Shown here piece by piece: positions 9,406 to 17,033 of a stretch of DNA of 64,000 nt. Below the pieces are notes generated by a model that worked only from the letters and a program-made list of their open reading frames with translations, was not told the DNA's origin and ran no database searches. The translations under genes were made by a program, and so were the position numbers. Source of the DNA: Bacteroidales bacterium. GTDB taxonomy: Bacteria; Bacteroidota; Bacteroidia; Bacteroidales; F082. The stretch is taken from contig JAFGYB010000065.1 in the NCBI GenBank assembly GCA_016936355.1, positions 35,214 to 99,213 of the forward strand. The letters are read 5' to 3'. Position 1 is the stretch's first letter. Each line of letters opens with the position of its first letter.

Positions 9406-10382
9406 GGTTTTACTTTTTGTAAGGCTGAGGTCAGAATTCGGGTCATTAACTCCATGTAATTCATGCCGTTGAGCCGACTCAAAATGGGAAGGTCGGAATG
9501 TTCAGGGTGCAGCCCGGCCAGCGGGTTGATCTCAATGAAATTGGGAATCCCTCTTGAATCGAGTCGGATATCCACTCTTCCACCATCCTCACAGTTCAGC
9601 AATTTGTAGGCTCCCAGTGCCAACGACTCACACTGCTGTTTCAGTGGTTGTTCTGTAAGCGCCTTGTATTCAATCAAACGTTCACAATCTTCCTTATTTT
9701 TGTAGGAGTACACCCCTGATTCAGCGTCTTCCAGCAGAATAATTTCCATGGTCCCTGTGGTGGTGGCCTGCGCTCCGGTTCCGGTAATTCCTGTTGTAAA
9801 TTCACGTCCACTGAGATAGGATTCGACCAGCAGGGGCTGGTTAAAATTCTCCCATAATTCCTGGCAACGTGCACTCAACTCCTGAGGATTGTTTACAATA
9901 GATTTTCCGTCAATACCTTTACCCGTTCCTTCCAGCATGGGTTTAACAAACAATGGATAAGATAGAGCTATTTCATCCAGGTCTTTCGGGCTTCTCAAAA
10001 CATGAAACTCCGGGGTAGCCAATCCCGCATCCCGGATAACACGCTTGGTTAATCCTTTGTCGAGGGTGAGTGCCAATACCAACGGACCCGAAAATACATA
10101 CGGAATCCGGTAGGCATCCAAAAGAGCCGGTACCTGGGCTTCACGGCCTGTACCGTACAATCCTTCACTGATGTTAAAAACCAGGTCCCACCGTTTTCCC
10201 TTTCCAAGCAGATCAACCAGTTGCTTTATATGGCCAATACGTTCCGGTTGATGCCCCAGAGTATGCAAAGCCTGTTCGATGGCTTCAATGGTATCCTCCC
10301 GATCGAATTCGGCGGTTTCTTCTTCCGAATACCCCATTTTTAGGTAATCGGAACGCAAATCATAAGTGATCCCGATGTTCAT
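9402..10382 (-). CDS. D-alanine--D-alanine ligase-like ATP-grasp protein (first paralog in operon)
   Basis: NISEGLYGTGREAQVPALLDAYRIPYVFSGPLVLALTLDKGLTKRV, FVKPMLEGTGKGI, GRVDIRLDSRGIPNFIEINPLAGL. Confidence 0.85.
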   Translation of the reverse strand: MNIGITYDLRSDYLKMGYSEEETAEFDREDTIEAIEQALHTLGHQPERIGHIKQLVDLLGKGKRWDLVFNISEGLYGTGREAQVPALLDAYRIPYVFSGPLVLALTLDKGLTKRVIRDAGLATPEFHVLRSPKDLDEIALSYPLFVKPMLEGTGKGIDGKSIVNNPQELSARCQELWENFNQPLLVESYLSGREFTTGITGTGAQATTTGTMEIILLEDAESGVYSYKNKEDCERLIEYKALTEQPLKQQCESLALGAYKLLNCEDGGRVDIRLDSRGIPNFIEINPLAGLHPEHSDLPILSRLNGMNYMELMTRILTSALQKVKP

Positions 10383-10385
10383 ATT

Positions 10386-11633
10386 CTATTCTTTGTCAGG
10401 ATAATAAAATAATTTGCCTTCGTAATTTTTCAGTACGACCTGTCCGTTTTCTTTTCCCTGATAGTATTCGGGAAGTAAAGGTATTTTACCACCTCCGCCC
10501 GGAGCATCGATCACATAATGCGGAATGGCATAGCCGGAAGTAAATCCCCGTAATTGTTCAATCATTTCAATTCCTTTTTCCACAGGAGTCCGGAAGTGAG
10601 CCGATCCGGGAATGGGATCACATTGATACAGATAATAGGGCTTTACCCTTGCTTTCAACAGCTCGTGCGTGAGCTTCCGGTAGACGCTAACGTCATCGTT
10701 GATGCCTTTCAGTAGTACCGTTTGACTGCCCAGTGGGATTCCGGCATCTGCCAGTCTGCAGCAGGCTTCATGACTTTCAGGGGTCATTTCATCGGGGTGG
10801 GTGAAATGCAGACTCATAAACAACGGGTGGTATTTTTTCAGAATACTCAACAGTTTGTCCGTAATCCGCATGGGAAGTACAGCTGGAACTTTCGTGCCGA
10901 TTCGGATGATTTCCACATGTTCGATGGCCCGCAGACTGCTCAGCAAAAACTCAATGCGTTCGTCGGAGAGAGTAAGCGGGTCACCGCCGGAAATAATTAC
11001 ATCCCTGATCTCGGTATGTTGTCGGATGTATTCCAGAGCCTGTTTGATTTGTACGGTACCGGCATGCATTTTGTCTTTTTTAGACACCATATGCGATCGG
11101 GTACAGTAACGGCAAAATGCCGAACAAAAGCCAGTTACCAGTAAAAGTGCTCTGTCGGGGTACCGATGCACAATAAGCGGTACAGGGGCATCAGCTTCTT
11201 CATGCAGCGGATCGGATTGCTCACCTGGAGTAATCACTAATTCGTCCAATACCGGAACCATTGTTTTGCGCAACGGGTACAACGATTCTTTGTAGGCAAA
11301 CAGGGAAGCGTAATAGGGCGTGATCCGTACAGGCAAATTCAGGGCCTGTTCCTTAAATCCTTTTTCTTCATCCGTTAAAGTAAGAATCTGTTCCAACGAT
11401 TCAAAAGATGTGAAACTGTTTCGTACCTGCCATTTCCAGTCGTTCCATTGTTCATCGGTGGCCATGGGGAAGTGGATGCTTCGGAACTGATGGGAAAGCT
11501 GCGAGACAGGGAAGGAGTTGGAATTTTGAACAGTGGTTGCTGAATCAGTTGGTAATGTCGCCAGGGACGGAGGTTCGTCAATATCCTCTTGAACGAAAGA
11601 AGAAATTGACATCAAGGTTTTTTTTGGTTTCAT
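10386..11633 (-). CDS. KamA-family radical SAM aminomutase (lysine 2,3-aminomutase-like)
   Basis: HRYPDRALLLVTGFCSAFCRYCTRSHM (CxxxCxxC Fe-S site); ISGGDPLTLSDE; YYLYQCDPIPGSAHFRTPVEKG; YVIDAPGGGGKIPLLPEYY (PLP-lysine motif). Confidence 0.9.
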   Translation of the reverse strand: MKPKKTLMSISSFVQEDIDEPPSLATLPTDSATTVQNSNSFPVSQLSHQFRSIHFPMATDEQWNDWKWQVRNSFTSFESLEQILTLTDEEKGFKEQALNLPVRITPYYASLFAYKESLYPLRKTMVPVLDELVITPGEQSDPLHEEADAPVPLIVHRYPDRALLLVTGFCSAFCRYCTRSHMVSKKDKMHAGTVQIKQALEYIRQHTEIRDVIISGGDPLTLSDERIEFLLSSLRAIEHVEIIRIGTKVPAVLPMRITDKLLSILKKYHPLFMSLHFTHPDEMTPESHEACCRLADAGIPLGSQTVLLKGINDDVSVYRKLTHELLKARVKPYYLYQCDPIPGSAHFRTPVEKGIEMIEQLRGFTSGYAIPHYVIDAPGGGGKIPLLPEYYQGKENGQVVLKNYEGKLFYYPDKE

Positions 11634-11965
11634 CTTTAAGGTACAATGATGTTTTTACCTTTTTAAGAATTGTTTTTTTACTACTTATAAGACCGTTTTT
11701 TGTTTTGATATTTTACGCGAAATTACTTCAAATTGAAATCATTTATACAGAAGAATAAAAATTTTTTACTTTTTACTTTAAGGCTTGAAAATATATGTAA
11801 ATCAGATATTTAATAGTAAATTTGTTTTGGTTGAATTGGCTGTAACCTTACTTTATAGCCAGAAGATGTGAATTTTTTTCCGAAGTGAATAAAAAGCAAT
11901 TCATGAGTGAAATAATAAAACAACTAAAAATTTAGTTATATTTAAAAATTCAAATCAAAGAACCT

Positions 11966-13222
11966 ATGGTAAAAGCCACCTATATCGTCTTCATCCTGCT
12001 TGTTGGCATAGGATTGGAGGCCGTCGCACAAACTCCTGCTGGGAACAGAATGACGAACCGTGATTCAATAAGGAGAGGGCACGGGGTGCAGGATCCAAGG
12101 ATATTGGCGCAGAAAAGAGATCAATTCCTTAAATTGTATAACAATCCTGATTCGGTTCAGAAACTGCGTTTTGACAAGATGAACTTTAGTCACTGGCCCG
12201 ACATTCATGTATTCAAGAGAATTTCTGAGTTAAGGAGTACCGGAAATAATTACCAGAGAATTGGAAAAGGAGTCTCTGTATCTCCCCGGTTAAAAACAAT
12301 TATCCTTTCAAACAATAACCTCAGGCACCTCCGGTTTCAGCGCAACGATTCGGTGAAGAAGCTTATTTTGTCAGAGAATAATTTGCATCGCATACCCCGG
12401 TCTGTACGCAAGCTACCCCAACTCGAGCAACTCGATTTAACCCATAATCAGATACGTCGAATTCCTCATTGGATGGGACGATTGAAAAATTTAAAGGAAC
12501 TGGGACTTAATTACAATCGTCTGAAGATTAACAACCGTACTTTTAAACGACTGCAACATCTGACCCTGTTGCAAATGGGAGCGAACCACCTGACCCGGAT
12601 TCCTGATAACATTGATTTGCTGACTCATCTGAAAAATCTGAATCTGGGAAAGAATGAAATAGCCTCGTTGCCAACCACTTTTGCTAATCTGGATAGCCTG
12701 GAAACGCTTATATTTTATCAAAACAGATTTAAGTACATTCCTCCTGAAATTTTCCATCTTCATAAGCTGACCGAGCTGGATTTTTATTACAATGCACTGG
12801 ATTCAATTCCGGAAGCACTCGGAAGCCTGACTGACCTGAAACATCTTTTTCTGGCTTTCAATCAAATTCAGACGCTGCCTGATACATTAAGGAATTTGAA
12901 AAAACTGACCCATTTGTACCTGCATCACAATCAACTCAGAAAAATTCCCGGTTGGATTACTGAGTTACCCCGGCTTAAAGTTTTGGGAATTGGTTTCAAT
13001 AAAATAACTTCCATACCCGATTTCTCTGTTATGCCTGCCCTCGTGGAACTGGACTTTCAGCACAATCAAATCACACAATTTCCGTGGAGGCTTTTACAAA
13101 AACCCAACCTCAGGTTGCTTTTTGTGAGAAACAATCCACTGGGTTTAAGCACCCCCAACTACAAAAAGCTTCAGTATATAGCCAATGAATTGCTGAAGAG
13201 GGGCGTTATAGTGATCTATTAG
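11966..13222 (+). CDS. Leucine-rich-repeat protein with signal peptide
   Basis: Repeated LxxLxLxxNxLxxIPxx units (about 23 aa period); N-terminal signal peptide. Confidence 0.85.
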   Translation: MVKATYIVFILLVGIGLEAVAQTPAGNRMTNRDSIRRGHGVQDPRILAQKRDQFLKLYNNPDSVQKLRFDKMNFSHWPDIHVFKRISELRSTGNNYQRIGKGVSVSPRLKTIILSNNNLRHLRFQRNDSVKKLILSENNLHRIPRSVRKLPQLEQLDLTHNQIRRIPHWMGRLKNLKELGLNYNRLKINNRTFKRLQHLTLLQMGANHLTRIPDNIDLLTHLKNLNLGKNEIASLPTTFANLDSLETLIFYQNRFKYIPPEIFHLHKLTELDFYYNALDSIPEALGSLTDLKHLFLAFNQIQTLPDTLRNLKKLTHLYLHHNQLRKIPGWITELPRLKVLGIGFNKITSIPDFSVMPALVELDFQHNQITQFPWRLLQKPNLRLLFVRNNPLGLSTPNYKKLQYIANELLKRGVIVIY

Positions 13223-13398
13223 CCCTTTAAATATTTTTCTGTTATTTAAGATTATAAGTATTTGAAAATTAGATCAATTTCGTTAAATTTGTAAGGCTAT
13301 ACAGTTCAATATTAATTTATTTTTCAAAAAAATTGTATTTGTTTTCAGCCGTAGTGTAACCATTCGAAAATGTTGCCGTCTATTGAGTAGAAAATAAA

Positions 13399-13989
13399 AT
13401 GGAAGAAAAGCGCCAAATACAACCGACAACCGATTGGGTTAAGGCCTGCCGGCAGAATGACCGGGGTGCTCAGATGATGTTGTATAAAAATTATAGCAGA
13501 ACCATGTACAATACGGCACACAGAATAGTAAACAACAGCGCGGAAGCGGAAGACATCATGCAGGAAGCATTCATTCATGCCTTCCAGAAAATACACCAGC
13601 TGAGTGAAGATGCCGGTTTTGGAGCCTGGTTAAGGAGGATTGTGGTCAACCGTTCGCTGGATGCCGTTAAGAAAAGGAAGACCTGGTACTTGCATCACGA
13701 ACAATACAGAAATCAGGTGGACGACGACAGCAGTGTTTGTGATGAAGAAACCGACTGCCGGATGCAGGAAATTCAGGAAGGCATGAGTCGGTTACCCGAT
13801 CAATATCGCACCATATTGTCGCTCCACTTTTTTGAAGGGATGGATTACGAAGAATTGATGCAGATTCTGGATTTGAAATACAACAATGTAAAAACCCGCA
13901 TTGCACGAGCCAAATCGCGCTTACTGGAAGAAATCATGCAATTGCGGGAACAAAAGAACGAAAAGGAGGTGTATCATGCAGGACATTAA
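13399..13989 (+). CDS. ECF-family RNA polymerase sigma factor
   Basis: AHRIVNNSAEAEDIMQEAFIHAFQKI (region 2) and LPDQYRTILSLHFFEGMDYEELMQILDLKYNNVKTRIARAKSRL (region 4). Confidence 0.92.
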   Translation: MEEKRQIQPTTDWVKACRQNDRGAQMMLYKNYSRTMYNTAHRIVNNSAEAEDIMQEAFIHAFQKIHQLSEDAGFGAWLRRIVVNRSLDAVKKRKTWYLHHEQYRNQVDDDSSVCDEETDCRMQEIQEGMSRLPDQYRTILSLHFFEGMDYEELMQILDLKYNNVKTRIARAKSRLLEEIMQLREQKNEKEVYHAGH

Positions 13990-14521
13990 AAAAATTATCG
14001 ATGAAAACAGGGCTTCATGGGATAACCGCGATCTGCCTGAAGGACATGAAGAACGATTCCTGAACAGGCTTGAAACGATGAACCGACCCGGCATCAGGCA
14101 AAAACTGAATGTTGTATTTCGTGTGGCTGCTGCAGTTTTTCTACTGGTTTCTGTTGTGTGGTTAACGGTGGAACCTTTCAAGTCGATTAAAGCATCCAAT
14201 ACGGTACATACGATCAGCCTTTCACCCGAAATGCAACAGGTCGTTTCCTATTACAATATCCAGAGCAGCAGCGATTCGGCAGCCATTCAAAAGTTGAGTA
14301 CTGCCAATCGCATGACAGAATACATTGATGCCACGGCTCAGCGGCAGTTGGAAAAATTGGAAAGCCAGTTGTTTTTTATTGAGAAAGAATATGCTAAAAA
14401 TCCGGGAAATAAATCGGTTCAGGCAGCATTGGTAAATGTGCAGCGTAAAAAAGCAGAAATACTGAACAGCCTGAAAGAAAAAGCACAGTTGGCAGCTACA
14501 ACAGTTCAAATGGAAAAATAA
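13976..14521 (+). CDS. Putative single-pass membrane protein, candidate anti-sigma factor
   Basis: Start trimmed to MQDIKKII preceded by aaggaggtgt; overlaps the sigma stop; single TM segment VVFRVAAAVFLLVSVVWLTV. Confidence 0.6.
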   Translation: MQDIKKIIDENRASWDNRDLPEGHEERFLNRLETMNRPGIRQKLNVVFRVAAAVFLLVSVVWLTVEPFKSIKASNTVHTISLSPEMQQVVSYYNIQSSSDSAAIQKLSTANRMTEYIDATAQRQLEKLESQLFFIEKEYAKNPGNKSVQAALVNVQRKKAEILNSLKEKAQLAATTVQMEK

Positions 14522-14534
14522 AAACTCTAAGATC

Positions 14535-15593
14535 ATGAAAAAGCAAAGAATTTCGACCAAACTCATTGTAACGCTCATTTTTTTACTCGGAATATTTCAA
14601 CCGGCATTCGCCTCAGAACCTATTGTGAAGGTGTTGGCAGACAAACAATTTAAGGTTGAAAAAGGAGTTGTGCTCAATGCTACCCAGGAATTTGGGAAGG
14701 TCTATTGTAAAAACTGGGAAAAACCAGAAATATCTGTAAAGATCACAGCCAGAATTACCGGCGATGCGGATCAGGTGGATAAAATTCTGAGCCGTATTGT
14801 AACCCAGGTCTCGGGTGACAAAAGCGAAGTTACAGCGCTGTGTAAATTATCTTCCTCCATCACAAAAATGATCGGTCAGCATGTGGAACTGGTCATGGAG
14901 ATCATGATGCCTGACTGGGTAAACCTGAACCTGGAACATTCTTTTGGCGCAGCCTGGGTGGGAAATGTAAGCGGTAACGCAACATTAAAAAGTAAGTATG
15001 GATCTCTTTCTGTTGGATCGATCACCGGCCAAGACAATAAAATTGATGTTCGTTTTGGGAAGGGGGATATCAACACAATATCCAATGCCAATATAGAATT
15101 GAGCTACGGGAAGATGACAATCAATAACGGTACTGCTATCATCCTCGATGGAGAATATTCAGATTTGCAGGTTCAAAGTTTAAAAACCCTGAAGGCCGAT
15201 ATGGAAGGGGGCCGACTTTCGGTAGGTTCCGTGGATAAAATGGATGGAGAGTCCAGCTTTACTGATGTCAGTGTGGACCGATTGTCAAATTCCATTAAAT
15301 GGAACATGAACTACGGGGGTATATCGGTAGATCAGGTGGAAGCGGGATTTGCCATGGTGTCGCTCAACAGCGATTTCGGAACCACCCGAATCGGAATAGC
15401 TCCCGGGGCTACCGCTACTCTGAATGTTGCAGCTGTCAACGGGAGTATCACAGTAAATAACTCAAGTGTTTCCATAAAAAGTGATGTCAAAGAAATGCTC
15501 AGCCGTCACATCGAGGGTATTCTGGGCAATAAGAAAAATCCGGCTGCTGAAATTGTGGTAAAATCCAATTACGGAACAGTAAAAATTAATTAA
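14535..15593 (+). CDS. DUF4097-like putative secreted beta-helical protein
   Basis: Signal peptide followed by repeating short beta strands (KSKYGSLSVGSITG, YGKMTINNG, EYSDLQVQSLKTL). Confidence 0.6.
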   Translation: MKKQRISTKLIVTLIFLLGIFQPAFASEPIVKVLADKQFKVEKGVVLNATQEFGKVYCKNWEKPEISVKITARITGDADQVDKILSRIVTQVSGDKSEVTALCKLSSSITKMIGQHVELVMEIMMPDWVNLNLEHSFGAAWVGNVSGNATLKSKYGSLSVGSITGQDNKIDVRFGKGDINTISNANIELSYGKMTINNGTAIILDGEYSDLQVQSLKTLKADMEGGRLSVGSVDKMDGESSFTDVSVDRLSNSIKWNMNYGGISVDQVEAGFAMVSLNSDFGTTRIGIAPGATATLNVAAVNGSITVNNSSVSIKSDVKEMLSRHIEGILGNKKNPAAEIVVKSNYGTVKIN

Positions 15594-15625
15594 CAGAATA
15601 GATTACTCATTTTAAATTCAAAAAC

Positions 15626-16459
15626 ATGAAATCAATTATCAAACATTTAGGACTGGGTCTGATACTCACTTTGTTCTTTAGTGTGTCGCTGCAGGCCGCC
15701 AATAAATTTATGGATGTAGAGACGCAAAACCGTTCGGTTGCGGAATTTACTTCCATTTCTCTGATGTGTTCAGCCGACCTGTACATTACCCAGGGCAACA
15801 GCCAGGAAGTGACGGTAAAGGCTGACGGAAAAAACATCAACATGCTCCAGACCCGTGTGGAAAACGGAAAACTGATTATCGACATGAAAAAACACTTCGG
15901 CTCGCTGAATTTTCATGTGCTGGAAGTCCATGTCACTGTAAAACAGCTGGATAAAATCTCCGATTTCGGTTCCGGTGATGTGAAAGTTAAAGGAAGCTTC
16001 AAAGCCAAGGATCTGGTGGTTTCACTGCATGGTTCGGGTGATTTTAACGGAGATCTGGATGTCCAGAACCTGAAACTGAATGTCAAAGGTTCAGGCGATG
16101 CCAATTTCAACGGTGTAAAAGGAACATTCGAGCTTTCCGTGATGGGAAGTGGTGATGTGGAGGGTTACGGTTTGCAACTCGAATCCTGTGGCATTGAATC
16201 GATGGGAAGTGGTGATGTGGAATTGTCCGGCACCGCCAAAGACCTGTCACTTTCCCAAAAGGGTAGTGGTGACTTCAACGGTTATGGATTGAAAACCGAA
16301 ACAGTCAACATTTCCAACTATGGATCCGGTGATGCACTGGTTAACGTGAGTCAATCCATCAGGGCACGTTTGTATGGGAGTGGAGACGTGCTATACCGCG
16401 GTGGCGCTGACAAGGTCAGTGTATCGGCTATGGGTTCCGGCGGAGTGTACAAGAAATAA
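15626..16459 (+). CDS. Head GIN (DUF2807) domain-containing secreted beta-helix protein
   Basis: Signal peptide; repeated GSGDV/GSGDF motifs (at least 8) at about 20-aa spacing. Confidence 0.8.
   Translation: MKSIIKHLGLGLILTLFFSVSLQAANKFMDVETQNRSVAEFTSISLMCSADLYITQGNSQEVTVKADGKNINMLQTRVENGKLIIDMKKHFGSLNFHVLEVHVTVKQLDKISDFGSGDVKVKGSFKAKDLVVSLHGSGDFNGDLDVQNLKLNVKGSGDANFNGVKGTFELSVMGSGDVEGYGLQLESCGIESMGSGDVELSGTAKDLSLSQKGSGDFNGYGLKTETVNISNYGSGDALVNVSQSIRARLYGSGDVLYRGGADKVSVSAMGSGGVYKK
15967..16445 (+). repeat. In-gene repeats encoding GSGD beta-helix rungs
   Basis: 20-bp exact direct repeat gatgggaagtggtgatgtgg at 16141 and 16201 plus degenerate copies of ggttccggtgatg. Confidence 0.7.
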
Positions 16460-16475
16460 ATACGCTTAAATAGTT

Positions 16476-17021
16476 TTATTCAAAAGGACTGACAAAATCC
16501 CTGAATAAGGGGGCTTGTTGGTCCTTTTCTGATAAAGTAGGCTGGTTAAAATTCCACTCAATATCCAGATCGGGGTCATTCCATAAAATACTGCCCTCGG
16601 ACTCTTTATTGTATACGTTGGTGCACTTGTAAAAGAATACGGTGTTGTCTTCCAGGGTCACAAAACCATGGGCAAACCCTTCAGGGACCCAGTACATCCA
16701 TTTGTTTTTTTCGTTCAGTTCAACCGCTTCCCATTGACCGTAGGTAGGAGAAGATTTACGCAGGTCTACAGCAACATCCAGCACAGCCCCTTTGATAACC
16801 CGTACCAGCTTTCCCTGGGCATGCGGAGGTTTTTGAAAGTGCAGTCCTCTTAAGACCCCTTTCATGGAACGGGATTCATTATCCTGAACAAATTGCGGGT
16901 ACAATCCCTCCTGTTTGAACGCTTCTTTGTTATAGGATTCAAAAAAATAACCTCTGTGGTCTTCAAATACACTGGGTTTGATGATCAGTAATCCGGGAAT
17001 TTTGGTCTTTACAAGTTCCAT
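16476..17021 (-). CDS. rfbC: dTDP-4-dehydrorhamnose 3,5-epimerase
   Basis: GLLIIKPSVFEDHRGYFFESYN, RGLHFQKPPHAQGKLVRVIKGAVLDVAVDLR, WVPEGFAHGFVTL. Confidence 0.95.
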   Translation of the reverse strand: MELVKTKIPGLLIIKPSVFEDHRGYFFESYNKEAFKQEGLYPQFVQDNESRSMKGVLRGLHFQKPPHAQGKLVRVIKGAVLDVAVDLRKSSPTYGQWEAVELNEKNKWMYWVPEGFAHGFVTLEDNTVFFYKCTNVYNKESEGSILWNDPDLDIEWNFNQPTLSEKDQQAPLFRDFVSPFE

Positions 17022-17033
17022 TCAATACAATTT

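Noticed and set aside
12300-13150. Periodic similarity in the LRR gene as a DNA repeat
   Set aside because: Explained by the leucine-rich repeat protein; DNA copies are diverged.
15967-16445. GSGD repeats considered as a CRISPR-like or tandem DNA repeat array
   Set aside because: Repeats are in frame, degenerate and explained by protein beta-helix rungs; no unique spacers.
16476-17021. Isolated rfbC as a sign of a surface-polysaccharide island
   Set aside because: No glycosyltransferases or other rml genes nearby; single housekeeping-type gene.
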